Shown: positions 42,846 to 53,730 of the stretch, piece by piece
Layout: each line of letters begins with the position of its first letter
Numbering within the stretch: position 1 is the first letter of the stretch
Origin: Trichobilharzia szidati
Lineage: Eukaryota > Platyhelminthes > Trematoda > Strigeidida > Schistosomatidae
Assembly: GCA_944472155.2 (NCBI GenBank)
Contig: OX235272.1
Coordinates: 94,060,020 to 94,124,019 of the forward strand
Reading direction: 5' to 3'
DNA: 64,000 nucleotides
The notes under the pieces: model-generated
Database searches by the model: none
Told to the model about the DNA's origin: nothing
Seen by the model: only the letters and a program-made list of their open reading frames with translations
Translations under genes and position numbers: made by a program

Positions 42846-43145
42846 CAAGGGTGCACTGAATAGCTGTTTAGGAACTCTTCATCAGTACGCCACCACGACC
42901 CCACTGCCAGGGATTGCACACAGGACTTTCAGGTTCCTAAGTCAACCTCATTCACTACTATTCAGTTAATTGGACCAGAATTTTACTGACCCGTAAATTC
43001 TAAATTCAGTCAATTCGCAATTGTAGCGTAATCACAAACCCGCCAATGACATCCATGAGTATTTATGCTACCAGTCGATTTAGTGAGCCACACTAGTCAT
43101 GATTTCTTGCCATAGAACTCCAGTCAAATTCAACAGTTAGTACTT
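42846..43145 (-). mobile_element. SINE-A, old, 3' part missing
   Basis: From the ribozyme region (complement of GTACTGATGAAGAGTTCC) through the head to the 5' extension. Confidence 0.55.
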
Positions 43146-43655
43146 GGGGATTTGATTTGATCAAACAAACGATCTCATTTAGGTGTTCTGTGATTGCATT
43201 CACACCACTAGTCTATTACAAACGACTTTTTACCTACATAGATAAGTTGAAGGATATACATGAATTACTTATCTAATAATAACCGATTCAACTCCTCAAT
43301 CCATACAGCCATAGTAAGCCATTAAATGTTTCTACTAAATGTGAGAAGGTTTACAAATCAACTGTACAGTCCATTCACATAACCATCAAGTGTTAAATAC
43401 TAACAAATTAAGTACCAATTAAACAATTCATTCACATCAACAATTCAAACTTAAATTTGTTGAACATTTAACAGAATATATTGATTTATTTTAGAAAACA
43501 TAACTGTTCCGCATAATCATTCATGCTGTTTTCAAATGTCTAGATTCTTTTTTCTTCAATAAAAACTTTCATTCAATAACTAAAAACAAGTCAATGACTT
43601 CACCAATCACGCGACTATGTAACATCAGCTACTGACAAGATTTATAAGTAGTAAA
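43146..43655. other. AT-rich, no recognisable feature
   Basis: Nothing supported. Confidence 0.5.
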
Positions 43656-43659
43656 TAAA

Positions 43660-43929
43660 TAAATACATAAATCTGCATATCACCTGCCCTGCAAAAATAT
43701 CGAACAGTGAGTGGAGAGATGGATTTAATGGTGAAGAGAAGAAGAAATGAACGATACTTGTAAAATAACATGGAAAACATGAAAACAAGATAAAAGAAGC
43801 ACAATACGGAGGAGAAGTGAAAATTGTAGTTTTTATTACATGGGAGATGTATTTCCCCAACATCTGTGTATATCGGGTAGCGTATGAATAATATCCTTGC
43901 CGAATATTCTTGTCCTCTTCCGTTACAAT
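43660..43929 (+). mobile_element. LTR-like repeat, family LTR-2, copy 2
   Basis: Relative of 20,025-20,252 (AATATCGAACAGTGAG, GAGAGATGGATTTAATGG, ...TGTCCTCTTCCGTTACA). No TSD was identified. Confidence 0.45.
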
Positions 43930-44035
43930 TAGTCATTTACAGTTAAAATGAGGAAGTAACATAAAGCTCCAGAAAGAAAATTAGCTGTTTTATGATATTA
44001 ACAAATAATCTACTTTTTTTAATAACGTGAATATC

Positions 44036-44420
44036 AATGAGATGCTCATTAGCGACTGGCCCTATTCAGGCAATTACCTGGGGTTCTAGTGGGAAGCCGT
44101 GACCAGTAGAGTATAGCAGGCTGAAGGTGAGAACAGTTACCCATCGAAGAAGACATTGTGAAGTGGTTGCGCTATGTTGTGAATTGGCAGAAGTTGGAAT
44201 TCATGGGCTGGCCATTGGATTGGGTGGGTACCACTGGCTTAATGGTCTATGAGCTCGCTAGCCTTATAACCAGAAGGTCCTGGGTTCGAACCCTGGGGGT
44301 GGGTGCGTACTGCTGAAGAGTCCCAAACTAGAACGGAAGAAACAGCTGTCTAGTACTTCCAGCTGGTTTTCCAATGGTTCTCTAACCGATGTTAGCTAAT
44401 GATGAAATCCTGTAACTTGT
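44036..44420 (+). mobile_element. SINE-A, full length, core CTGAAGA
   Basis: 5' extension, head (GGGTTCGAACCCTGG), then GCGTACTG, CTGAAGA, GTCCC, AAACTAGAAC, an inserted GGAA, GAAACAGCTGTC. Core position 3 is C in this copy, but stem II is broken (GTCC with GAAC) and extra bases precede GAAA. Confidence 0.75.
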
Positions 44421-44722
44421 GGGAAAGTTGAGAGTATCGTGAGTTATGCCCAGTTAGAGATTTAAAAGACTGATTGGTGAACAAAGAATATTCATTTCCA
44501 TAAATTCCTCCTTATCGAGGTTCTGCATCTATATGACCATAATAATTAAAGATTGATTGTTATTAACAACATTAATGCTGTTTTAAATTACATTGAATCA
44601 ATAGTATCGACAGGGGATCACCTTTCAGAAGCATCAGTAAGCGAGAGATAATATGCGTTGATATAACACTAAACTGATTGAATATCAGACTAATTAAGGG
44701 AAGTAACACAGAATTTATGAAT

Positions 44723-45300
44723 TTATAGTCTCGACAGCATGTCAGGGTTAGCAACAGTGGCTGGCTGGACCTGTTTCTTTTGCATAAGAAGATCCCGCTG
44801 ATTTAGACGAGTTGCGGCAGCCTCTGTTGTTTGGAGTGTTCGATATGCAGAAACCTTTGGTAACTTATCTGATACTCGATAGATGATAGAGAAAGACTCT
44901 TCAATGCTGCTAGTCTTGTGGCCTGTTTGGACGAGGTGATCCATTCGAGAACTGTTGGTGGTTTCAACTACAGCTTTATTTAGCAACACTGGTTGGTGTA
45001 CCCGAGAACAAAAAATTAACTTCCTAGAGGAACATCCAATATAATTGGCTCTACAGGAGCAGTTGAAATGACAGTTACAATTAGGGGTGGCCAGTCCAGG
45101 TAGGTACTTCGTCTTTCAGTTTCAGAATCACGACTAGTGGTTTGAGAAATATAAGCTGCAGTTTAATGGCATTAAACATTCTTTGAATCGATTTTCTCAA
45201 CTTGTTGGTTGTTATTATTTCACTTGGTACCCTTGAATTGTAGTCATATATATAGAGAAACAGAGGCTTCTTGTTAATAGATACAGAAAATTTAAATATA
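44723..45300 (-). pseudogene. PLE linker and GIY-YIG domain, divergent lineage
   Basis: Minus strand, in broken frames: linker KEPLFLYIYDYNSRVPSEII, TNKLRKSIQRMFNAIKLQ, then CNCHFNCSCRANYIGCSSRK, then MDHLVQTGHKTSSIEESFSI, TTEAAATRLNQRDLLMQKKQ. YIG and the E of TTEAAA are kept. It is distinct from PLE-A to -D. Confidence 0.65.
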
Positions 45301-45374
45301 TTAACCCTAGACTTTTAGTGATAGTATATAGAATACTGGTCGATATGATTAGTTGAAGACCACTCACATCAGGT

Positions 45375-45619
45375 TATTATTCTTTATTTATTTTATTCCT
45401 TTACGTTCCCAGTGGAACATAGGGTATGAAGTTTCTGTAGCAGTGATATTTATTTTTACGGGATGGGGTTGCTAGCTAGCCTCATGCCCAACCTTCCCTC
45501 TTTACCAGTCTTATTACTGGCTTAGCAAGCGAGGTGAAGGAGTGCGTCGGTGGCCGGGGATCGAACCCGGACCACCTGTGTGGTTGGCGAGCATTCTACC
45601 GCTGTGTCACCGATGCACA
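45375..45619 (-). mobile_element. SINE-B with 14-bp TSD
   Basis: A 245-bp copy flanked by CACTCACATCAGGT (45,361-45,374; 45,620-45,633). tRNA-like head at the right (B box GGTTCGATCCCC complement), tail CCCTATGTTCCACTGGGAAC at the left. Confidence 0.85.
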
Positions 45620-45756
45620 CACTCACATCAGGTAATAGTAGTAATAATTGTGCTTGTAAGCTAGATCAAAATGATCTGAACACGTAACAGCTCTTTTTCA
45701 CTCGTTTAGGATCAAACCCATCAGTGATGTGCGCGAAATGACTCAGCTGAGGAAGG

Positions 45757-46411
45757 TGAAATCGATTACAAAATATTGTGAAATGGGAGACAATGGTGGT
45801 GGTGATTAGTCATAATAGATTTATACAGTGTGGGGTAGGTATTAATTGACAAATCACTTCAAGGTTATAAAAGGTGTCAGGTGAGTGAGTGGCTAGTACA
45901 AAGTGGTATGTATTAAAGAGGAGATAGTAAGACTGCAATGAGAGGTTCATAATGAAATAACGAATGTGTGAAATGAAACAGGTGGAGGCATATATTGAGA
46001 AAAGAGATAATATCACTACTAATAATAAGTCCGGATAGTATAAATGGAAAATTCGATAGTATTGAGAGATTGCATAAAGGGTATAAATTATAACGAATAA
46101 TGATAATTGTAATAATAAGCAAAGAAAAAAGAGCCAAGAGGGTTAAGGAGAAAAAGCACTCTTGGTGAGAAGAAGAATCATCAATCCAAGTTTGGCCACA
46201 GTAAAAACAGCGTCTGGGCATATTCATTTTGGATACAAAGTCCCGGTTAAGTTTATCTTATTGCAACAGCTTCAGCTATGGTTTATATACCGAATTCCGA
46301 AGTCGTTATCACGTACACTGCGCTTACGTCTCCTACACATATCTGAAGCTGTTGCAGTAATAAGATCGACTAAACCGGAACTTTACAATATTTTGTAATC
46401 GATTTCAGCCT
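45757..46411. mobile_element. Inverted PLE-A fragments bounded by a short inverted repeat
   Basis: Left: minus-strand PLE C-terminus (AEAVAIR, LCIQNEYAQTLFLLWPN in 46,170-46,275) and its 3' region. Right: plus-strand FIYRIPKSLSRTLRLRLLHI then SEAVAVIRSTKPELYN (46,275-46,399). Outer ends carry a 22-bp inverted match (around 45,760-45,781 and 46,389-46,410) containing ATCGATTACAAAATATTG. This is a fourth-type variant of the head-to-head arrangement, with inverted rather than direct flanks. Confidence 0.6.
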
Positions 46412-47100
46412 AGCACGACGTTTGTCACACAAATACGACTATTTATTTTGACACCCCATAACTGTTAATCTGTTATTCTACGTAAAAAATGTATCCGCCG
46501 CATAACTAACTGGCCATTATTGTAACAACAACAAATGCGTTATATTTTATGATTGTAAGAACGTGAAGAGGGGGAAATTATTGAAAAGAATATTCTTCGT
46601 TCAGAGTGACTTTTAATAAGCTTTAGTTCAAAAGGACATCACTTTCCTACCTAGAATTTCATTTCAGCAGTTAATGAGAGAAAAATAACCAATATGAAGG
46701 TTGTTTTTACCAATAAAGATTGACACTGTCTGGCAAATCATTTAAATAGGACAGAATGAAATGTGAACAGCTGTTTCGTACTAATATCATGTTCTTTTAC
46801 AGTGTACAATGATATTTACACCAAAGACATGTGTATATTGAAATTCATTTAGTTTATTTATTATACTAGATCAATTATATCATTGAAAGTTATGCGTGAT
46901 GACTTGAACAAATGAAGTTTCATTGTCCAATTAACACTATAGTGACCAAATGAGAAGATGGAGCAAAACTGAACAACCTGTTTTATTGATTGGTAATATA
47001 TTGATCAGAAAGCACACCGTGAAGATTTACAATGTATACGGTTCTAAAAGTGCGGCCTCACCATAGTTTCTTCCTTTGGAAACGAAACTATTTCGGATCA
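46412..47100. other. No recognisable feature
   Basis: Nothing supported. Confidence 0.5.
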
Positions 47101-47104
47101 TAGT

Positions 47105-47196
47105 AAATGGACATGAGGCCAGCAACTTCATCTAGTAAAAACAGATAACTTCAAGTCACTAGCTTGAAGCCCTATGTTCCACTGGGAACGTGAATG
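47105..47196 (+). mobile_element. SINE-B 3' part
   Basis: ATGAGGCCAGCAACTTCATC to AGCCCTATGTTCCACTGGGA and ACGTGAA. It is joined without a gap to a PLE-A 3' untranslated region at 47,197. Confidence 0.65.
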
Positions 47197-47592
47197 GTAA
47201 CAACTCCGTTGATTTGACTTAACTCTTGTTTGTATGCTTATTTTTCTAACAACTTAAAACCCTTGCGTAATTCCGTATGTTATTTTGTTTCCATGTACAC
47301 CCTGAGCACAACTCTTTCATCAAACTATTCACATCATTAAGTAACTCTTCTTCAACAATCGTTTATGACAACTTATCACTTATGTTACTACTCTCTTATA
47401 TCAACATCCAATTCATCTGAACTTACTAATTGTATTTTCGTTTGACAAATTTAATGTAAACATACATACAAAACAACCATATATATTTGTGATTGTACAG
47501 CTATGAAAATGAATTCGCCACCGAAAAGAGACTGTTCGCTGAACTACTGGTCTTCTGTCTATTAATGTTCGAATGGGAATTTTTCATGAAAT
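47197..47592 (+). mobile_element. PLE-A 3' untranslated region
   Basis: Nearly identical to 54,230-54,616. It starts precisely at the final codon and stop (TGGTAA) of the PLE-A frame, so the protein part was lost by 5' truncation. It ends with the terminal motif (GTACAGC, TATGAAA, ATGAATTCGCC, GAAAAGAGACTGTTC, GCTGAAC). Confidence 0.7.
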
Positions 47593-47713
47593 AAAAAAAG
47601 TTCCTTTATTAGTTTGAATAAATAAAGAACAAAGATATTTGCAGTGTAATACGAGCTGGTTCTATTTCGTGGCTTTTAAAATAATCGATACATACAGAAA
47701 ACTATTATTACTT

Positions 47714-47808
47714 AGGTTTGTAGAAGCCACTGCTATCAAAAGACTCAGATGCAACATGTGTTTACAGAAAGAAGGTGTGCCTAATCTCTCACTACCCTGG
47801 ATAGCGTA
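47714..47808 (+). pseudogene. PLE-D protein C-terminal scrap
   Basis: Frame FVEATAIKRLRCNMCLQKEG, then VPNLSLPWIA and stop. It matches the ends at 26,990 (FAEAISIKRLKPDLSVQK) and 60,559 (FSEAIAVKRFRPKLCTQKES). Confidence 0.6.
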
Positions 47809-48101
47809 ATTGTTTCTTCATGTGCTTTTGTGTTTTGTTCTGTTGCATAACATTCCACTTAATTTTGATTTTGATTTTCACTCACTGAGTTGAACTCACT
47901 ATTAAGGTTTCAAATCTACTAAATTAAATTATTTTATCGATTTTATAATTTTACTTCGCTGTTCACCCCCTCCACCACCCTCCTGAACTCTCTACCCTAA
48001 TAAGTATAAATTCAACCGGTTGTTCTATCTTGTATTTTGTCTCTAGTCCATCCTTGTTTCCAAACCAAATCTGAACTCTACCCCACCTGCTTGTCTAATT
48101 A

Positions 48102-48620
48102 CTATATAAATAGTTACTCTTTTTAACACTAATTTTCAACACAAATTTCAAGTCGGTCAATGCTTCCATACGGGTCAGAAACATGCAATGTGTGTCACGA
48201 AAAGCGTTTCCAACAGGCCACTGTTGACTTTCATCAACAGCTGCCTTCGCTAACTCCACACTGAAGATCAAATGGCCAACCAGAAAGAATTTTCAACAAG
48301 AAAATCTTGGGAACTAACCAACCAAGACCTCAACAAATATGCAGGAGAAAATGGAGATGGATGGATCGGGCGTACATTGAGGAGGCCGTTGAATTAAATC
48401 ACGCACAATGCAGGCCTTCAATCGAGGGGAATCTCAGTTCAAAGCGACGAGTGGTTCGTCGGTGGTAGTGTGACATGGAGAAGGTCTTTTGGGGAGGAGG
48501 AGATGAGAGATTATGACCAATCGCGGACCCAGCTGAATAGGACAGCAGAGAATAGAACAAAGTGGAGATGTGTTGCTGAAGCCCTATGTTCCACTCGGAA
48601 CCCAAAGAAATAATAATAAT
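48102..48620 (+). mobile_element. RTE copy R7, 10-bp TSD
   Basis: C-terminal RTE region (IRVRN.., NSCLR equivalents, WRWMDRAYIEEAVE) and tail AGCCCTATGTTCCACTCGGA with TAA repeats. TSD TGTCTAATTA at 48,092-48,101 and 48,621-48,630. Confidence 0.8.
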
Positions 48621-48799
48621 TGTCTAATTATATCATCTTTGAAATTAAGTTACTTAGATTTTGTATCTATAAATTGAAGTCATCGTGAAAAGTATGCACA
48701 AAAATCCTGTAACTTATAACTGAATTTTTTAGGATGTACGCAGTTGAGGAGAATCCACAAGACAAAACGAACTCATATTAATTAACCTGCAAACATATT

Positions 48800-48935
48800 C
48801 CTTCATTATGAGATGAGTAGTGTTTAGATCATCTCGATCTGGCTAGCAAACACTACTGATTGTCATGTGAGTGGGATACAACTACTCATTTCAATTAGTC
48901 AGTAGTATATAGCTGCATGCATTTATGCTTCTTTT
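48800..48935 (+). mobile_element. SINE-F, 3' part
   Basis: AGTAGTGTTTAGATCATCTCG and tail CAACTACTCATTTCAATTAG; starts near the ribozyme cleavage position. Confidence 0.55.
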
Positions 48936-48985
48936 CTTGATTACCCCATTTTTACTATCAAGCAGATCACATGAACTGTGATTTT

Positions 48986-49215
48986 GATTTACGATGACGT
49001 CAGTTCGCCCGAGTAGCTAGCCAGACAGAAATCAGGTGGTTTAAACTGATTCAGCTCTCTCAGATGAGTCAAACTGGTACACTGCTGATGAGCGCGGCCC
49101 CAAATGAGTGAAACGGTCGTCCAGTGTTTAGATCACCTCTGTATGGCTGTCTACCAAGCACTACTGGTTGATATAAGTAGTATGCAAATACTCATCTCAA
49201 TGAATCTCTGTCAGA
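48986..49215 (+). mobile_element. SINE-F with intact-core hammerhead
   Basis: About 90 bp of upstream sequence without a clear tRNA B box, a hammerhead (49,079-49,127) and a tail. The family is recognised from four copies in the window (21,535; 40,630; 48,800; here). The pol III promoter is not evident, so calling it a SINE is provisional. Confidence 0.6.
49079..49127 (+). ncRNA. Hammerhead ribozyme in SINE-F
   Basis: Stem I ACACTG (49,079-49,084) pairs with CAGTGT (49,122-49,127), 6 bp. Core CTGATGA (49,085-49,091). Stem II GCGC (49,092-49,095) against GAGT (49,106-49,109), with one mismatch; the sister copy at 40,630 has GTGC, which would pair fully. GAAA (49,110-49,113), stem III ACG..CGT, cleavage triplet GTC (49,119-49,121). 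All invariant residues are present. Confidence 0.7.
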
Positions 49216-49279
49216 TGCAGTTGAATGTCTCCGATAAAGCAGACTGAACAGTAGTCAAACAATATTCATTCTACTTTTA

Positions 49280-49430
49280 AAGAGGAGTGGCAAAGCCACT
49301 GAATTCAGGTAGAATACTATACTCATCACTTACTGTGGAATGCAGGTACATTCAGTGGCTGACGAGTCCCAAATAGGACGAAATGCGCATCTTGGATCCC
49401 ACGGCTAGTCACCATCCACCAATCAAATTC
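49280..49430 (+). mobile_element. SINE-D copy
   Basis: Head reduced, then ACTGTGGAATGCAGGTACAT, ribozyme (49,346-49,402), and CTAGTCACCATCCACCAATC. Confidence 0.7.
49346..49402 (+). ncRNA. Hammerhead, SINE-D, stem I with extra TGG
   Basis: ACATTCAG, an extra TGG, core CTGACGA, GTCC-CAAATA-GGAC, GAAA, TGCGCATC, TTGGATCCC. Core and stem II are perfect. The three extra bases displace stem I and probably weaken cleavage. The copy at 55,608 has the same insertion. Confidence 0.7.
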
Positions 49431-49468
49431 TAGAATACTATACGGCTGGGAAAATTGTGTGCTTATGG

Positions 49469-50256
49469 TCAAAAGAAAAGTAAAAATAATGATGAAACTA
49501 ATAATGATAACATAAATAAGAGAGAATATAAGTCATCTATAGTTATACCATATAAAGAGGGGACATCTGAGACCCTACGTAGGATTCTAAATAAAGCAGG
49601 AATTAGAGTGGCATTGAAACCTACAAACTCACTCAGACAGGGACAAGCTCTGTAGGTTAAAGGAGCCTGTCGGTTAACCCAATGAGACAAAATAATATAA
49701 TTTACAAAGTACCTTACAATGACTGTGAGTTAAGTTAACTACATATGTCAAACTAGTATGTCGGGGGTGGTCAGATTATCAGAACATAAGAATTTAGCTA
49801 TGGTAAAAATGGTTGACCCAGAGAAGATAAGTAATTTAGAGAAAAACTCAGCTATAGCACTGCATGAATTAACACACAACCATACAACAGGGTGGGACAG
49901 AGTCAAAATTCTAAAAAGTAATGTAGATAGGTGGAGAGAGAGATTGATTACTGAATACTTGTTCATCGAATCTACACCCAACACATGCAATAGGAATGAA
50001 TCATCACTCATACCTGAAAAATGGAGAATAATACTACCAATCAAATCAAGTGAAAATCAAGTGAAAAACAATGGAACTATATAAATGAATTTAGGAAGTC
50101 GTGTGATTACCTTGATATGATTATGAGCAATAAATTGTGCTCGAAACGTCATCAGTAAATATTACTGTATAACACTGTGAGACTCTATCAAAATAAAATT
50201 TACCCATAATGGAATTACACTCTCCCACAGTGCACAAGTTTTATTCTTATATCAAT
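49469..50256 (+). pseudogene. PLE-B copy B2, 12-bp TSD
   Basis: A 788-bp copy flanked by GTGTGCTTATGG (49,457-49,468; 50,257-50,268). Frame 1 (to about 49,655): spacer KSKNNDETNNDN, SSIVIPYKEGTSETLRRILN, KAGIRVALKPTNSLRQGQAL, stop. The GIY-YIG start (IIYKVPYNDCELS) has stops. Frame 2 (49,758-50,084): VRLSEHKNLAMVKMVDPEK, ISNLEKNSAIALHELTHNH, WDRVKILKSNVDRWRERLIT, FIESTPNTCNRNESS. The EH pair is kept. The 3' end follows with a hammerhead-like fold at 50,115-50,155. It is a simple 5'-truncated insertion. Confidence 0.8.
50115..50155 (+). ncRNA. Hammerhead-like RNA in PLE-B 3' end
   Basis: TTGAT, ATGATTA, extra T, stem II GAGCA-ATAAATTG-TGCTC, GAAAC, GTC, ATCAG. TTGAT pairs with ATCAG across the fold. 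Core positions 3 and 8 are A and T, a possible A-U replacement of the usual C-G pair. Other copies change both strands of stem II together (see findings). Activity is uncertain. Confidence 0.45.
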
Positions 50257-50439
50257 GTGTGCTTATGGGCTTATTATTTCAAAAATCATTTAACAGAGAA
50301 TGAATTGTAATCAGTAGGAGAGGAAAACATGCGAGTAGAGTTACGAAATATGAAAAGCATTACGTAAGATCATAGGATAATCAATAGTGAGGGACAATAA
50401 CGCGCGCTAACATATTTTTCATTTTGTTAATCAAGTAGC

Positions 50440-50605
50440 AATAATGTACAACTGTTTCGTTCTAATTTGGGACTTTACAGCAGTACTGAAAACCCACTAC
50501 CTCATCAGAGATCGAATCCAGGATCTTCAGGTTACTAGATAAACACAGGGTTGAAATCCAATGACTCAAAAATTCGAATTCCTTTCAACTTTCAAGAGTT
50601 AATCT
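50440..50605 (-). mobile_element. SINE-A, degraded
   Basis: Complement of GTACTG, CTGTAAAGTCCC, AAATTAGAAC, GAAACAGTTGTAC and a B box region GATCGAATCCAGG. Confidence 0.55.
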
Positions 50606-50607
50606 GC

Positions 50608-51180
50608 AGGGATTTGATTTATTTCATGTTTGATCATGGAGTAATACCAGTTACAGAATCACTGAAAACCAAGACGTGCTGGACGTCGCTTTCGTCCTAC
50701 TTCGGGACTCCTCATCAGTACACACCCACCAAGGTTGGAACCTTCCTCTTACAAGTTAAGCTGTTAGACCATAAAGTCACTGGGATCCAATTCAATGGCC
50801 CATGAATTCCAACTTCTATCAACTCATGATTTTAGCGCTACAACCAGTCAACCAATGTCATCAGTGAGTATCTCTCCTCACAGCCATCCTGGCAGACCCT
50901 ACTAGTCACGAATTCTAACTAGAACTCTTGTCAACTTCATTCCTGTAGCCAGTCACTAGCGTGTATCTGATTAATTTTACAATCAAGCCGCGATAAAACT
51001 TGAAGCAACTCTTCAAAATTAATCTGATGCTCCTTTGTTGAGACTGGCTATAGGACGCAGTCTCCTGGTGTTCTAGTGAGAATCCAAGACCACTGGAGTC
51101 CCACACTAAGGTGAAGTATAAGGAGAAATACTCACCTGATGACATTGGCTGGTTGTAGTCGCGTTAAAATCGTGAAATAA
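50608..51180. mobile_element. Head-to-head SINE-A pair, long forms
   Basis: Minus-strand copy 50,608-50,965 including 5' extension, then plus-strand 5' extension 51,028-51,180 (GAGACTGGCTATAGGACGCA). The minus copy has a rather regular ribozyme: GTACTG, ATGAGGA, GTCC-CGAAGTA-GGAC, GAAA, GCGACGTC, CAGCACG. Confidence 0.6.
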
Positions 51181-51780
51181 ATAGGCAGTTTTTCACATCG
51201 TCTTCGCTGTAAGGATACTTCATTTTGGGGAGGGAAAAAATGCAAAAATTTCACTAAACTTATGATATTTGTTTAGTTTTAATATGTGTCCAAAGGAAAA
51301 AAAATTATTCATCAACCTGTCGACAATAAACAAACAACAATGTCATATTCCCTAATTCTCTTTCTTTTCCCTTGTATAAACTGTCAACTACTTGATAGGA
51401 ACTACAAAATTCAACAATCTACAAATAAAAAAATTGAACATACAAGTTGATGAGTATCACTACAGTACTATAACACACACAGTATCTACAGAAAATGATG
51501 TTCTAAATTTCACAAAACGGCAACAAAGCAAACATAACAAAGTGTCATAAAAGAGAAAAAATGTCTTTTAGTAAATAAACCCCTCCCCCCAAAAAAAACT
51601 TTGTTTAAAAGTGTTCACGACACGCACAGAGTGATTTGTCCAGAAATTCACACTGAATGATTCAGTTAGTATCAATACAGTAGCAAAGGAAATAGTTACC
51701 TTTGTTCACACGCACACACACTCACAAACACACACACACATACATTTACACACACGTCTACAAAGGATAAAAACAGATCG
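51181..51780. repeat. AT-rich with a CA microsatellite
   Basis: An interrupted ACAC run spans about 51,708-51,757. Nothing else was seen. Confidence 0.6.
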
Positions 51781-51784
51781 ACAA

Positions 51785-52035
51785 TGATGTTGAATTGGTA
51801 GAAGTTAGAATTCATGAGATGGCCATTGGATCGGGTCCCAGTGGCTTAATGGTCTACGAGCTCGCCAGCCTTGTAACCAGAAGGTCCTGGGTTCGAACCC
51901 AGTCCGGGTGGGTGCGTACTGATGAAGAGTCCTAAACTAGGCTGCCGAAACAGCTGTCCACTCCAATGGTTCTCTAACTGATGTCAACTCATGATGAAAT
52001 CCTGTAACCAATCAATCAAATCCCTACAAACGAAT
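51785..52035 (+). mobile_element. SINE-A
   Basis: Head with GGGTTCGAACCCAG, GCGTACTGATGAAGAGTCC, CTGCCGAAACAGCTGTCC and tail to AATACTTGG. A deletion removes the bases after the predicted cleavage site. Confidence 0.75.
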
Positions 52036-52175
52036 ACTTGGATGTTCGCTTTCTTTCGGTAGAGATAATTTACGGGGAAAAGAAGAAACGAATGAAGACA
52101 TCTCATGGGGATAATTTATTTGCTTTCCAACGATAAATAGTTAATGCAATAAATACTGTACCACACAATTACACA

Positions 52176-52385
52176 CACGCTAAGGAAACTGTTGAGTGAC
52201 ATTGCGCGCCAGGCCATAGCTCGAGTAGACCTCGAATGAGAAACGGTGATTTGGGCATCCGAGGTGGAGATGAAAGCTTATGAGTAATCTTCAAGTCAGC
52301 TGAAGAGGACTGCAGAGAACACGAGAAAATGGAGATGTGATGGTGAAGCTATATGTCCCATTTAGAACCAAAGGCAATAATAATA
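52176..52385 (+). mobile_element. RTE tail R9, 11-bp TSD
   Basis: C-terminal RTE region (LRKLLSDIARQAIARVDLE equivalent) and tail AGCTATATGTCCCATTTAGA with TAA repeats. TSD ACAATTACACA at 52,165-52,175 and 52,386-52,396. Confidence 0.8.
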
Positions 52386-52417
52386 ACAATTACACAATCT
52401 CCTAGAGTGTTGAGATA

Positions 52418-53690
52418 CAAAATAACTGATATGATAACTAGAATGAATCCTTAACTCCCAAAGGATAAACATTAGATGAAAACTGTTAGTTGAATTGTTT
52501 ACAATATGTGTCATGGCGGAAAAAAAGCTAAATCATCACTTAAAACATAAACAACAGAAAGGGAGGAGAGTAGCTGTTATCCTGCTTATCTCGCCTAGTT
52601 CACCACTATCCCATTTTTAAACCGGAATAAATGGAAGGCTGGGTGTAGGGTTCACGATCCTACCACACAAAAGTAACCGCATTGCTTGTAACAGAATAAT
52701 CCTTTGGAAAATCCCTCTCTAACGATCTATTTACGATGTTGCTACTTATTTAGAAGTGCCAACTAACTTAGCAATTATTATCCGTTTTTCTCCTAGACTG
52801 TATATCACTGTTCTGACGTCCGCCTAGCCTCTTTTGTCTTTGTCCCTGTTTAATCTCTAATACTAACGCTTCTCCTTGTGATCATGTGATGGCATCGATA
52901 ATGTGTTGTTTTGTCTCATTGAGGTTATTCTAACCTGGGATTGTCTGCGAGAATCCTTTGGTGTGTGATTCTTTCTGACAGAGTTTTGATCTCACTATAT
53001 TGTTAGGAATATTCTACTTGATTCTAAGGTGCTTCATATGGTAGGATTTCAGTTAACTAATCTTGTTCTACAGTACTCGTTTTCTAACTGAGCAGGAACT
53101 GGGTCTGTATAGCTGCCTAACGAGTTTGATATGATAACAAGAATGAATCCTTAACTCTCAGAGGATAAACAATAGATGAAAACTGCTCGTTGAATTGTCT
53201 ACAACATGTGTCATAGAGAAAAAACGCAATCAAATCACCGCCACACATATAAACAACAGAAATGAAATAATAAGGAGGCTGATGTCCTACTCAACAAATA
53301 ACAAATACACATTCAGTAAGTAATCAGTAGAATTCGAAAATCTCTCCTAGTTTACCCCTAACCGATTTTAAACCCGAAAATAGAGCGAATTTTGAGCGTG
53401 AGGTTCGCTATCCTACTTCCTGAACAATCTATTTTGCGAAACTAATGCTTGTTTAGACATTTCTACTAACTTTGTCATTATTTCCCTCTTTTCTCCTTGA
53501 CTGTATATAAATCACTTTTCTAACCTTTACTTATTATCTGTTGACTTTCTGCTTATCATGTGTCCTTCTTTCTGTTTAATTTCTACTTTTAATGATTCTC
53601 TTTATGGTTGTATGATGATACTGACTGTGTGTTATTTTATGACTGCGAGTTTGTTTGAGTGAGAGTCAATGTTATTCCGACAGGTTCATG
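52418..53690 (+). repeat. Two tandem units U (period about 711 bp) ahead of PLE-A
   Basis: GATATGATAAC(T/A)AGAATG at 52,426 recurs at 53,129. Both units then share GGATAAACA..AGATGAAAAC, AACAACAGAAA, TTTTAAAC(C/T)G, GAAAATC(C)CTCTC/TCTCTCC, CTGTATAT and the TGTTTAATTTCTA region. Unit 2 runs straight into the PLE-A coding region at about 53,731. A third copy is at 11,225. This probably is the 5' leader or pseudo-LTR of this PLE, duplicated in tandem as PLEs often are. Confidence 0.55.
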
Positions 53691-53730
53691 GCAAGCCTCG
53701 AGAACAGCCCACTCAAATCAACTACTGACA

